A stretch of DNA of 64,000 nucleotides from Curtobacterium sp. PhB115 (GTDB lineage Bacteria; Actinomycetota; Actinomycetes; Actinomycetales; Microbacteriaceae), in the NCBI RefSeq assembly GCF_003752025.1, contig NZ_RJKR01000005.1:496001-560000 (forward strand). The letters run 5' to 3'. Shown here one piece after another: positions 46,350 to 54,907 of the stretch. The stretch's first letter is position 1; each line of letters opens with the position of its first letter. The position numbers and the translations under genes were made by a program. Under the pieces are notes generated by a model that saw only the letters and a program-made list of their open reading frames with translations, had not been told where the DNA came from and made no database searches.

Positions 46350-47261
46350 TCAGCGGCCGAGGCTCCGACGGTGCTTCTGAGCCGCCGCCAGGAGTTCCCG
46401 CGCCTCGTTGCTCGCCGCTTCGGCATCGTCGCGCGCCCGTTCGGCCCGCTCGACGTCGGCCTCGGCCTGCTCGAGTTGTCGCTGGAGGTCTGCCCGGTGG
46501 TCCTCGGCCTGCTCGAGGGCGGTCTCAGCGGCGTCGAGTGCGGCGTCGGCGTCACGGGACTCGGCTCGCGCCGTCGTCTCGGCCTGGCGTGCGGCCTTCC
46601 GGTCGGCGGCCGGGTCGCGCTTCGGCTCTGGTTCGGCTTCCGGCTCGGGTTCGTCCTGTGGTCGCGTCCCCGTCGGCCTGGAGGCGCGGCTCGCCTTCCG
46701 CGCACCCCTCGCCTCCGAGATGGGGATGGGTGGGGCATCGCTGCCGGACCAGGCGTCCGGCACCGCGTCGGGATCCGCGAGCGCCCCGTCCAGGTCGACC
46801 TCGTCGAACCCCACGCTCTCCAACGGCGTCACGAGCAGCCCCGACCGCACGGCCGCGCCCGCGTGTGGGTCCGCCATCGCCGCCTCGATCGTCGCGCGCA
46901 CCTGGTCGAGCACGGCAGGGGTCACCGGGTGTCCGGCGTCGGAAGCCAGGTCCGCCCCGGCCTGCGCGAGGGCGTCGACCACGCCCGAGCGCTGCTGCCG
47001 GAGCTTCCGGATCTCGCCGGGGTCGGCATCCTGCTGGGCCTTCCGCAGGGCCGGCCCGAGATCGACTGCCTCGTCGAGGGCGCCCTCGTGCGCGAGCAGG
47101 TCGATCACCCACGCCGCGGGCGCCGGCTTCCGGAGCTTCCCGATCGCCGTCGCCAGGTCGCGGTCGTCCTTCCGCGCGGCCCGTTGCCGTGCCGTGCGCT
47201 CGGCGACGAAGTCCCCCGGCGCGACGAGCAGCAGCTCCCTGGCGACGTCCTCGAACTCCAT
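46350..47261 (-). CDS. Coiled-coil protein of unknown function
   Basis: The 303-residue cytoplasmic protein has an N-terminal helical region with a LLLVAPGDFVAERTARQRAA motif (about 10-30) and KLRKPAPAAWVIDLL (43-57), a Pro/Glu/Lys linker (about 195-225) and a long C-terminal coiled coil (about 226-300) rich in Ala, Glu and Arg. Similar actinobacterial proteins are annotated only as hypothetical. The linker includes an ARGARKASRASRPTG stretch encoded by a GGAGGC-family element, an insertion within the gene. Alone on this strand between ManD and rplY; function unknown. Confidence 0.75.
   Translation of the reverse strand: MEFEDVARELLLVAPGDFVAERTARQRAARKDDRDLATAIGKLRKPAPAAWVIDLLAHEGALDEAVDLGPALRKAQQDADPGEIRKLRQQRSGVVDALAQAGADLASDAGHPVTPAVLDQVRATIEAAMADPHAGAAVRSGLLVTPLESVGFDEVDLDGALADPDAVPDAWSGSDAPPIPISEARGARKASRASRPTGTRPQDEPEPEAEPEPKRDPAADRKAARQAETTARAESRDADAALDAAETALEQAEDHRADLQRQLEQAEADVERAERARDDAEAASNEARELLAAAQKHRRSLGR
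46676..46720. repeat. GGAGGC-family element inside a coding region
   Basis: GCCTGGAGGCGCGGC (from about 46678) and a partial right arm, GCGCACCCCTCGCCTCCGAG, lie in frame within the coiled-coil protein gene and encode its ARGARKASRASRP stretch. Elsewhere this element is intergenic. Confidence 0.6.
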
Positions 47262-47278
47262 GCCCTCCAGCTTGCCCG

Positions 47279-48631
47279 CTACCAGTCGTGGACGGTGCCG
47301 TCGGCCAGGCGGTTGAACGGCAGGTAGGCCTGCTCGTAGGGGTACTTGCCGGCCTCGTCGACGTCGAGGCTGACCCCGAGGCCCGGCTCGTCACCGGGGT
47401 GCAGGTAGCCGTCGGTGAAGGTGAACGTCTGCCGGAACACCTGGTTCGTCTGCGGGCCGTGCTGCATGTACTCCTGGATGCCGAAGTTGTGGATCGCCAT
47501 GCCGAGGTGCATCTGCGCCGCGAGGCCCACCGGCGAGATGTCGGTCGGCCCGTGGAACCCGGACTTGATCTGGTACATCGCGGCGTAGTCCATCGTCTTC
47601 TTCAGCGGGGAGATGCCGCCCATGTGCGTGACGGCGCCGCGGACGTAGTCGATGAGCTGGTCGCGGATGATGTCCTTGAAGTCCCAGATCGTGTTGAAGA
47701 CCTCGCCGATCGCGAGCGGCGTCGTGGTGTGCTGCCGGACGAGCTTCAGTGCCTCCTGGTTCTCGGCGGGGGTGCAGTCCTCGAGCCAGAACAGGTCGTA
47801 CGGCTCGAGCGACTTGCCGAGCTTCGCGGCCTGCAGCGGCGTCATCCGGTGGTGGCCGTCGTGCAGCAGCGGCAGTTCGGGTCCGAACTCGTTGCGGACG
47901 GCCTCGAACACGGTGGGGACGTGGCGCAGGTAGGCGCGGGTGTCCCAGTCCTCCATGGCGGGGAAGGCTCCGCGCTGGGCCGGTTCGAAGTCGTAGCGGA
48001 CGCCGCTGTTGCCCTCGGTGGTCTTGTTCGACGCGATGCCGTAGATGCTCTCGAGGCCGGGGACGCCGGTCTGCACGCGGATCGAGCGGTAGCCCTCTTC
48101 CTGGTGCTCGCGGATCGAGTCGAACAGCTCGGGCAGCTCCTTGCCGGAGGCGTGCCCGTACGCCATGAGCCCGGTGCGGGATGCCCCGCCGAGCAGCTGG
48201 TAGAGCGGCATCCCGGCGACCTTGGCCTTGATGTCCCAGAGCGCCATGTCGACCGACGCGATCGCGGCCATCGTGACGGGACCGCGACGCCAGTACGACG
48301 AGCGGTACAGGAACTGCCAGGCATCCTCGATGCGGCTGGCGTCGCGGCCGATCAGCAGCGGGACGACGTGCTCGGACAGGTACGCGGCGACACCGAGCTC
48401 GCGGCCGTTCAGCGTCGCGTCGCCGAGGCCCGTGACACCGTCGGCCGTCGTGATCTTGAGCGTCACGAAGTTCCGGTTCGGGCTGGTGACGATGACCTCG
48501 GCACGCTCGATGAGCTGGCCGCGATCGGCCGACGCCCACGTGTCCGGACGCCCGGAGGTCGCCCCGGTCGCAGCGCCGGTGTCGGTGGCGCCCGGCACCG
48601 GTGCCGCGGGGTTCGTGGTCGTGTCGGTCAT
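47279..48631 (-). CDS. manD: ManD-type D-mannonate dehydratase (enolase superfamily)
   Basis: The 450-residue protein belongs to the ManD/RspA branch of the enolase superfamily, which dehydrates D-mannonate to 2-keto-3-deoxy-D-gluconate. Metal ligands are visible in LLHDGHHRMTP, WLEDCTPAENQE and AIGEVFN; the general features QTGVPGLESIYGI and THMGGISPLKKTMDYA fit ManD. A non-conserved 40-residue Ala/Thr/Gly N-terminal extension precedes the usual start near IERAEVIVTSP. The ATG overlaps the uxuB stop (ATGA) and has AGGAG 7 nt upstream. Some RspA relatives have low or other activity, but the uronate context supports ManD. Confidence 0.85.
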   Translation of the reverse strand: MTDTTTNPAAPVPGATDTGAATGATSGRPDTWASADRGQLIERAEVIVTSPNRNFVTLKITTADGVTGLGDATLNGRELGVAAYLSEHVVPLLIGRDASRIEDAWQFLYRSSYWRRGPVTMAAIASVDMALWDIKAKVAGMPLYQLLGGASRTGLMAYGHASGKELPELFDSIREHQEEGYRSIRVQTGVPGLESIYGIASNKTTEGNSGVRYDFEPAQRGAFPAMEDWDTRAYLRHVPTVFEAVRNEFGPELPLLHDGHHRMTPLQAAKLGKSLEPYDLFWLEDCTPAENQEALKLVRQHTTTPLAIGEVFNTIWDFKDIIRDQLIDYVRGAVTHMGGISPLKKTMDYAAMYQIKSGFHGPTDISPVGLAAQMHLGMAIHNFGIQEYMQHGPQTNQVFRQTFTFTDGYLHPGDEPGLGVSLDVDEAGKYPYEQAYLPFNRLADGTVHDW

Positions 48632-49935
48632 GCGTGGACTCCTTCGTCGGTGCTGGTGGTGGTGCGTGCGGCGGTGCCCGCCGCCCGGATGTCGTCGGCG
48701 GCCGCGATGATGGCGGCGACCACGGGGGTGGTGTCGAGGTCGGGGCCGATGACGCGCAGCACGTCGTGCACGTCGTGCACGTCGTGCACGTCCGAGTCTG
48801 CCCCGGGTGCTCCGTCGTCGTCCACGAGGTCCGGCTGCGTCGTGACGTGGAGCCACCACGCCGCGATCGCGGTCGCGGCGCCGGGCCCGATGCCGGCGGA
48901 GGGGTCCCGCTCGAGTCGGTGCCGCACGACGTCGACCACCCGGACGGGCAGCTTCTGCGACCCGCCGGAGGCGATCTGCCGCAGGGTGTGCCGGATGCGG
49001 GGGTTCGCGAACCGCTCGACCAGGGCGCCCCGGGCTTCCACGACCTCGGCAGCGGGCAACGGCAGTTCGAGGGCGGCTTCGTCCCACAGCTGCTCGACGG
49101 CGGCGCGGCACACCGGGTCGTCCATCGCCTCGGCGACGGTCTCGTGCCCGAGCAGCGGGCCGAGGTACGCGAGCAGCGAGTGCGACCCGTTCAGCAGCCA
49201 GAGCTTCCGTTGCTCGTACGGGGTGACGTCCTCGACGATGCGTACCCCGGCGGTCTCCCACGCGGGGCGGTCGATCCCGTCGAAGGCGTCCTCGAGCACC
49301 CACTCCGCGAAGGGCTCGGTGACGACGGGCACCCGGTCCCCGGCGAGGGCACCGGGCAACGCCGCGAGGTCCGCGACGTCGGCGTCGGTGGTGGCCGGCG
49401 TGATCCGGTCCACCATCGAGGACGGGAACGAGACGTGCTCCTCGATCCACGAGCGCAGGTCGGTGTCGGTGGCGGCACCGAGCACGGCCTCGCGGAGCAC
49501 CGACCCGTTGTGCGTCAGGTTGTCCAAGCTGACCAGCGCGATGCGCCCAGCCCCGGCGGCACGCCGGGCGTCGAGCCCCGCGACCAACCGAGCTGGGACG
49601 TCGGAACCGGACCGGTAGCCCTGCTCGGTGACCGTCAGCGTGACGATGGTCGTTCCCGGGGACGCGACCACGTGCCTCCAGGCCGTGTCGTCGCTGCCCG
49701 GGTGGGCGGCCACGATCGTGTCGACCACCTCGGCGTCGTCGCCTGCTGCGCCACGCGTGATGAGCGTGTACCGGCAGTCCTGCGCGGCCAGCGCGTCCGC
49801 CGCCGCTGGCGACCGACCGGTGAAGGCGGTGATGCCCCACGGCTCCCCCGACGCGTGCGCCGTATACCAGGCGAGGTGGGCGCGCGCGAACGCGCCCACT
49901 CCCACATGGACGATGCCCGGTCGGCGATCGGTCAT
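48628..49935 (-). CDS. uxuB: Mannitol dehydrogenase family protein, probable fructuronate reductase
   Basis: The 435-residue NAD-dependent enzyme has the long-chain polyol dehydrogenase plan: N-terminal Rossmann GIVHVGVGAFARAH (7-20) and the C-terminal signature KLWLLNGSHSLLAYLG near residue 240 with the catalytic Lys, Asn and His. With UxaC and ManD nearby, reduction of D-fructuronate to D-mannonate is the likely role; mannitol or tagaturonate activity is possible. Both ends overlap neighbours by ATGA. A short VHDVHDVHDV repeat near residue 383, encoded by a 9-bp array, is unusual. Confidence 0.85.
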   Translation of the reverse strand: MTDRRPGIVHVGVGAFARAHLAWYTAHASGEPWGITAFTGRSPAAADALAAQDCRYTLITRGAAGDDAEVVDTIVAAHPGSDDTAWRHVVASPGTTIVTLTVTEQGYRSGSDVPARLVAGLDARRAAGAGRIALVSLDNLTHNGSVLREAVLGAATDTDLRSWIEEHVSFPSSMVDRITPATTDADVADLAALPGALAGDRVPVVTEPFAEWVLEDAFDGIDRPAWETAGVRIVEDVTPYEQRKLWLLNGSHSLLAYLGPLLGHETVAEAMDDPVCRAAVEQLWDEAALELPLPAAEVVEARGALVERFANPRIRHTLRQIASGGSQKLPVRVVDVVRHRLERDPSAGIGPGAATAIAAWWLHVTTQPDLVDDDGAPGADSDVHDVHDVHDVLRVIGPDLDTTPVVAAIIAAADDIRAAGTAARTTTSTDEGVHA

Positions 49936-50819
49936 GCCGACACCGGCACGAGGGACCGCAGGTACGCCAGGTTGTCGGCGGTGCGGGCCTCGAGCGGCAG
50001 GTCGGTGGAGAAGTCCTCGATGGTGACCCAGCCGTCGTAGCCGACCTGGCGGAGCGCGTCGAGGTACTCGGAGACCGACGCCTGCCCGGTGCGCAGCGGC
50101 GCCCACTCGTTCTGCCAGATCGTGCTGCCGTCGGCGCGGGTGTCGCCGGTGTCGACCCAGCGGGCGTTCTTCACGTGGGCGTGCGCGAGGTACGGGCCGA
50201 GGAGCTCGAACGCGGCGAGGTGGTCCTCCTGCCCCTCGATGACCAGGTTGCCGAGGTCGTGGATGACGCCGATGTGCTCCGGGTCGAGGCCGTCGACGAG
50301 CCGCAGCGCTGCCGAGGCGGAGGGCGTGATCGTCATGTGGTGCAGCTCGACGAGCGCCTTGACGCCGAGCTCGGTGGCCCGGGTCACCGCCCACTCGAGG
50401 TCGGCGCGGGTGCGGTCGAAGATCTGCCCGTACGTCTCGCCGGTGCGTTCCTTCTCCTGCCGGTACATCGGCATCGAGACCCGGACCTGCCGGGCGCCGA
50501 GTTCGCTCGTGACCCGGAGCATCGTGTCGACGCCCTCGTGGTCCGACGCCTGCTGGTACCCGCCGATGCCGGAGTACTCGAGGCCGGCGCCGTCGGTGAT
50601 CCGGGCGATCTCGCCGACCTGGTCCTGGATGCCGGTGAACTGCCACGTGGAGTTGTTGCCGGCCCAGAACGAGCGAGCAGCGGGGACGGTCTCGCCGGAT
50701 GCCGGGCGGTCGTCGACGATGCGCCACTCGATGCCGTCCCAGCCCTGTTCGGCCAGGGTCTCGGCGGCTTCGGCAGGGGTCCAGTCGGGGGTGGAGGCGG
50801 TGAACACGGAGAACTTCAT
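49932..50819 (-). CDS. Sugar phosphate isomerase/epimerase family TIM barrel
   Basis: The 295-residue protein has the xylose-isomerase-like (AP endonuclease 2) TIM-barrel fold. Likely metal ligands are Glu in LVELHHMTI near residue 164, Asp/His in GVIHDLGNL near 193, His in LAHAHVKNARW near 218 and Glu in VTIEDFS near 270. Family members isomerise or epimerise sugars or act as lyases in oxidative deglycosylation. It is coupled by ATGA to the oxidoreductase gene upstream and to uxuB downstream. The reaction cannot be set from sequence. Confidence 0.85.
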   Translation of the reverse strand: MKFSVFTASTPDWTPAEAAETLAEQGWDGIEWRIVDDRPASGETVPAARSFWAGNNSTWQFTGIQDQVGEIARITDGAGLEYSGIGGYQQASDHEGVDTMLRVTSELGARQVRVSMPMYRQEKERTGETYGQIFDRTRADLEWAVTRATELGVKALVELHHMTITPSASAALRLVDGLDPEHIGVIHDLGNLVIEGQEDHLAAFELLGPYLAHAHVKNARWVDTGDTRADGSTIWQNEWAPLRTGQASVSEYLDALRQVGYDGWVTIEDFSTDLPLEARTADNLAYLRSLVPVSA

Positions 50820-52027
50820 CGGGTGGCTCCTTCAGTTGCGGTGGCGGTGTCCGACGTTGTTGCGACGCCGACGACCGGCACCACCTCGTCGTACTTGCCC
50901 TCGATCACGTCGTCGATCCGGACGGGCTGCCCGAGCGTCGCGCTGACGTACAGCCCACGGACGGTGGCGAGCGACACGAGGGCTGCGTCGACGGTGACGC
51001 CTGGCTCACGGCCCTCGCGGATCGCGGCCACGATGTCGGTGTACTGCCGACCGTGCCCTGCGGCGAAGTGGTCGGGTTCGGCCGGACCGCCGACGACGTG
51101 CTCCGGCGGGACGACGTCGTCCTTCTGGTCGACGGCGCCCGCGACCGCCGAGGCGTTCGAGGTGGTCGACGCGGACTCGAGGGTCGCGGCGTCGGGTGCG
51201 ATGTGGAAGTAGGCCAGGCGGTCGTCGTCGACGATCGCGGACCCGTGCGTGCCGTAGACGGCGTAGCGAGCGGAGAGCCCCGGGTACGCGGCGGTCGTGC
51301 AGTGGATGACGCCGAGGGCACCGCCGGCGAACCGGACGGTGGCGACGGCGGTGTCCTCGACCTCGATGCGGTCGTGCGCGAGCAGTCCGGTCTGGGCCGA
51401 GATCTCGACCGGACGGCCGAGCGCCCAGACGAGCAGGTCGACGGTGTGCACGCCCTGGTTCATCACGGCGCCACCGCCGTCGAGTGCCCAGGTGCCGCGC
51501 CAGTCGCCGGAGTCGTAGTAGCCCTGCGACCGGTACCAGGCGACGCTCGCGAGGCCCGAGGTCACGGTGCCGAACCCGCCGTCGTGGGCGGCTGCGGCGA
51601 CGGCGGCCGAGGCCGGGTCGAAGCGGTGCTGGCTGATGACGCTCGTGACGAGTCCACGCTCGCGCGCCGATGCGGCGAGCGCCGCGATCTGCCGAGCCCT
51701 GGGCATCGTGGTGTCGAGCGGCTTCTCGATGACGACGTGCTTGCCGGCGGCCAGGGCGGCCTCGGCGAGCTGCACGTGCATGCCGGACGGCGAGCAGATC
51801 GCGACGACGTCGATGTCGGTCTGCGCGATCGCCTCCTCGATGGTCTCGGTGGTGATCGGGCGGTCGACGCCCATCGCCTCGACCTCGTCGGCGGCGCTCG
51901 TGGCGGCGGCGGGGATCGCGTCGACGAGGGCGACGACCTGCAGGTCCGGGTGGTGGACGGCGACCTTGGCGTGGTGGCGTCCGATGACGCCGGCGCCGAC
52001 GACTGCCAACTTCAGTGGGGTGGTCAT
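50816..52027 (-). CDS. Gfo/Idh/MocA family oxidoreductase
   Basis: The 403-residue NAD(P)-dependent enzyme has an N-terminal Rossmann domain (KLAVVGAGVIGRHHA, residues 6-20) with the family's EKPLDTT lysine motif near residue 98, and a C-terminal alpha/beta domain with GGGAVMNQGVHTVDLLVWALG near 190, whose Asp/His are the usual catalytic pair. Members oxidise sugars, often at C3. Here it could oxidise a uronoside or related sugar before elimination by the TIM-barrel partners. Coupled by ATGA on both sides. Substrate is unknown. Confidence 0.87.
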   Translation of the reverse strand: MTTPLKLAVVGAGVIGRHHAKVAVHHPDLQVVALVDAIPAAATSAADEVEAMGVDRPITTETIEEAIAQTDIDVVAICSPSGMHVQLAEAALAAGKHVVIEKPLDTTMPRARQIAALAASARERGLVTSVISQHRFDPASAAVAAAAHDGGFGTVTSGLASVAWYRSQGYYDSGDWRGTWALDGGGAVMNQGVHTVDLLVWALGRPVEISAQTGLLAHDRIEVEDTAVATVRFAGGALGVIHCTTAAYPGLSARYAVYGTHGSAIVDDDRLAYFHIAPDAATLESASTTSNASAVAGAVDQKDDVVPPEHVVGGPAEPDHFAAGHGRQYTDIVAAIREGREPGVTVDAALVSLATVRGLYVSATLGQPVRIDDVIEGKYDEVVPVVGVATTSDTATATEGATR

Positions 52028-52863
52028 CGCAGGGTGACTCCGATCTGGTCGGTGAGGGTGCGGAGGGCACGGCCGGCGCGCCCGAAGGCCGCGGGGCCGG
52101 AGAACCCGCCGAGGGAGGTGAAGTCGCTGAGGTGCGGCTCGAGGGAGGCGTAGCCGGAGTACCCGGCGTCGCGGAGGGCGGTGAGGGTCTGGAGGAGTTC
52201 GCCGTCGCCCTCGCCCGCGGGGACCACCGACGAGTCGGCGGCCAGGGCGTCCTTGACCTGCAGGTAGTCGACGTAGGGCGCGAGCTGCGCCCAGCCGTCG
52301 GTGAACGGCTTGACGCCGCACTGCACGTAGTTCGCGTTGTCCCAGGCCAGTCGGAGCGCCTGGGACCCGACGCTCTCGACGATGTCGAGCACGCGCGAGG
52401 GGACGTCGCCGTAGATGTCCTTCTCGTTCTCGTGCAGCAGGGTCACGCCCTCGCGCTCGGCGAGGTCGGCGAGGGCGCGCATCCGGACGAGGACGTCGTC
52501 ACGGACGTCCTCCGGCTGCCGGCCCTCGAAGTAGAACGAGAAGATCCGGATGTACTTCGTGCCGAGGGCGTGTGCGGCGCGGATCGCCCGGCCGAGCCGT
52601 TCGACCTCGTGCTCGACGGGCTCGTCGACGGAGACCTTGCCGATCGGCGAGGCGATGGCGGACACGGTCTGTCCGCGCTCCTCGAGCAGGCGGTGGAGGC
52701 CGGAGAGCTGGTCCTCGTCGAGGTCGACGACGTTCACGCCCCAGGCGCTGCGGACCTCGATGGCGCTCGCGCCGAGCGCCTGCAGGACCGCGACCTGGAC
52801 GACGGGGTCCGAGTCGATCTCGTCGCCGAAACCGGAGAGTTCCCAACTGGGCTGGTCGGTCAT
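52024..52863 (-). CDS. Sugar phosphate isomerase/epimerase family TIM barrel
   Basis: The 279-residue TIM-barrel protein is distinct in sequence from its neighbour at 49.9 kb. Metal-ligand candidates: Glu in LLHENEKDIYG near residue 145, Asp/Asn in LAWDNANYVQCG near 180, and Glu in YASLEPHLSDF near 247. ATG 52863 has AAAGGA 6 nt upstream. A GGAGGC-family hairpin ends 15 nt before the start, separating this gene and the four enzymes after it from the transporter genes. Isomerase, epimerase or lyase activity is possible. Confidence 0.85.
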   Translation of the reverse strand: MTDQPSWELSGFGDEIDSDPVVQVAVLQALGASAIEVRSAWGVNVVDLDEDQLSGLHRLLEERGQTVSAIASPIGKVSVDEPVEHEVERLGRAIRAAHALGTKYIRIFSFYFEGRQPEDVRDDVLVRMRALADLAEREGVTLLHENEKDIYGDVPSRVLDIVESVGSQALRLAWDNANYVQCGVKPFTDGWAQLAPYVDYLQVKDALAADSSVVPAGEGDGELLQTLTALRDAGYSGYASLEPHLSDFTSLGGFSGPAAFGRAGRALRTLTDQIGVTLR

Positions 52864-52878
52864 GGTGTCCTTTCGTGT

Positions 52879-52922
52879 CGGACTGGAGGCGCGTGGCGGG
52901 GCCGCCACGGGCCTCCAGTCCG
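52879..52922 (-). terminator. GGAGGC-family hairpin between transporter and enzyme genes
   Basis: CGGACTGGAGGC (52879-52890) pairs exactly with GCCTCCAGTCCG (52911-52922), with an inner GTGGC/GCCAC stem. It lies inside a run of same-strand genes, 15 bp past the last permease stop, so it may be a partial terminator setting the ratio of transporter to enzymes, or mark an operon boundary. Confidence 0.65.
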
Positions 52923-52937
52923 GTTCTTGGTTGCTTG

Positions 52938-53882
52938 CTACTTCACGGAACCGGCGGTCAGACCGCCGACCAGGTAGCGCTGGAAGATGAGGTAGAGCGC
53001 GACGACCGGTACGGCGCAGACGATCGAGGCGGCCATCATCTGGCCGTAGATCGGGACCGCACCGCCCTCCTGCGTGGTGCCGAGCACCTGCAGGACCACG
53101 GCCACCGTCCTGGTGTTCGGGGTCGTCATGATCGTGGAGAACAGGACGTCGTTCCAGCCGAGCAGGAAGGCGAAGATCGCGGAGACGACGATGCCGGGCC
53201 ACGACAACGGCAGGACGATCTTCGTCAGGATCTTCGTGCTCGAGGCGCCGTCGATGCGCGCCGCTTCTTCGAGCTCCTTCGGCAGACCACGCAGGTAGGT
53301 GACCATCACCCACGTCGAGAACGGCAGGGCGAACGTCAGGTACGTGACGAACAGGCCCCAGCGGGTCCCGATGATCTGCACGCCCGTCGCGCTGGCGATG
53401 TTCGAGAAGACCACGAACACCGGCAGGAGCAGGAGCGTGCCCGGGATCGACTGCAGGGCGAGGAGCCCACGCAGGATGGTCAGGCGACCGAGGAACCGGA
53501 AGCGCACGAGGACGTACGCCGTCGACACCGCCAGGGCAGCACTGGCGACAGCGACCGCGCCGGCGGTGAGGATGCTGTTGACCAACCCCTCACCGAGCGC
53601 GACGGTCGACCAGATCTCGACGTAGTTCGACAGGGTGAACTCGGACGGGAAGTACTCGCCGCGGGCCACCGCGACGTCGGAGTTGACCGATCCGAACAGG
53701 ATGTAGAGCACCGGGACGGCGATGAACGCGACGATGACGGCGATCACCACGATGAGCAGCCAACGCGGCAGCAGCCGGGTGACGTCGGTGTCGTACGGAC
53801 GCTTGTGCCGGCGACCGGCGGGGGCCGTGATGCTCTCGGTGAGCGTCGCGGTGGGGCGGGTCCTGGTCGTGAACGTGCTCAT
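52938..53882 (-). CDS. Carbohydrate ABC transporter permease (MalG type)
   Basis: The 314-residue inner-membrane permease has six predicted segments and the EAA loop EAARIDGASSTKILTKIVLP near residue 218 that contacts the ATPase. It is the second permease of a carbohydrate-uptake-1 system whose binding protein and first permease lie directly upstream. No ATPase gene is present, so a shared MsiK-type ATPase probably serves it. Its ATG overlaps the first permease's stop (ATGA). Confidence 0.92.
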   Translation of the reverse strand: MSTFTTRTRPTATLTESITAPAGRRHKRPYDTDVTRLLPRWLLIVVIAVIVAFIAVPVLYILFGSVNSDVAVARGEYFPSEFTLSNYVEIWSTVALGEGLVNSILTAGAVAVASAALAVSTAYVLVRFRFLGRLTILRGLLALQSIPGTLLLLPVFVVFSNIASATGVQIIGTRWGLFVTYLTFALPFSTWVMVTYLRGLPKELEEAARIDGASSTKILTKIVLPLSWPGIVVSAIFAFLLGWNDVLFSTIMTTPNTRTVAVVLQVLGTTQEGGAVPIYGQMMAASIVCAVPVVALYLIFQRYLVGGLTAGSVK

Positions 53883-54907
53883 GCGCGTGCTCCGTCGATG
53901 TCGGCGGCGGTCGGGGCGGCGGCGAGCGTGGCGCGGTCGGCGCGACGCTGCTTCCGGTTGGGGCCCGCGTCGTCACCGGTGTCGAGCTTGACGGCCCGCA
54001 GGTAGACGAACAGCGGGATGGCGACGATCACGAGGGAGCAGATCGCCATCGCCGCGGACAGTCCGAAGCGGAACGACTGGAAGCTCGCGATGTACGTCAG
54101 GACGGGCATCACCTCGACGCTCGAGGGCAACGGGATGCCGAAGAGCACGAACGGCAGGGTGAAGTTGTTGATGTTGTGCAGGATCGCGATGATGACCGCG
54201 AGGCTGAGGGGTCCGCGCAGGTACGGGAAGATGATGTAGCGCAGCTTCGCCCACCAGGTCACCCCGTCGAGTGCGGCGGCCTCGTGCACCTCGTTGTCCA
54301 CGGCCTGCAGCCCGGCCAGGGACAGCAGGTAGACGAACGGCCAGCTCGTCCAGATCATCACGCCGGCCAGCGCCCAGTACGACGCGGAGCCGTTCAGCCA
54401 GAGCACGTCGGTGTGCAGGATCGAGTTCACGACGCCCTGCGGCTGCAGCATCGTGCGGAAGAACGTACCGACGACGAACGCGGGCAGCACGTAGGGGATC
54501 AGGTAGATCGAGCGGACGAGCCCGCGGCCCGGGAACCGGTTCTGGGTCGAGATCGCCGCGGCGACACCGATCGGGACGGTGACCGCGGTGACGAGCACCG
54601 ACAGCGAGACCGAGATCCAGATCGAGTGCAGCAGCGGCGAGTTCGTGAAGGCCTCGACGAAGTTCGCGAACCCGATGAACGGGGCGCTGAACCACTGCCG
54701 GAGCGTGTACTGGTCCAGGTCGAGCATCGCGATGTAGAAGCCCACCAGGAGCGGCACAACGATGACGGCGAGCATGAGGACGCCGCCGGGCAGGAGCATC
54801 CAGAGCGGACGCTCCTTCTTGTAGAGCGGGGTCTTGCCGGCCGGTCGGACGGTCTGCGGCGCCGGCTGGCGCGGACCGGTCTGCGGCTTGGTCTGCGTGC
54901 TGGTCAT
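53879..54907 (-). CDS. Carbohydrate ABC transporter permease (MalF type)
   Basis: The 342-residue permease has six membrane segments after a basic N-terminus, and the EAA loop HEAAALDGVTWWAKLRYIIFP near residue 235. ATG 54907 has GGAGG about 8 nt upstream and shares one base with the stop of the binding-protein gene (TGATG), so all three transporter genes are translationally coupled. The sugar is probably a uronate or a glucuronate-bearing glycoside, judged only from the catabolic genes beside it. Confidence 0.92.
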   Translation of the reverse strand: MTSTQTKPQTGPRQPAPQTVRPAGKTPLYKKERPLWMLLPGGVLMLAVIVVPLLVGFYIAMLDLDQYTLRQWFSAPFIGFANFVEAFTNSPLLHSIWISVSLSVLVTAVTVPIGVAAAISTQNRFPGRGLVRSIYLIPYVLPAFVVGTFFRTMLQPQGVVNSILHTDVLWLNGSASYWALAGVMIWTSWPFVYLLSLAGLQAVDNEVHEAAALDGVTWWAKLRYIIFPYLRGPLSLAVIIAILHNINNFTLPFVLFGIPLPSSVEVMPVLTYIASFQSFRFGLSAAMAICSLVIVAIPLFVYLRAVKLDTGDDAGPNRKQRRADRATLAAAPTAADIDGARA

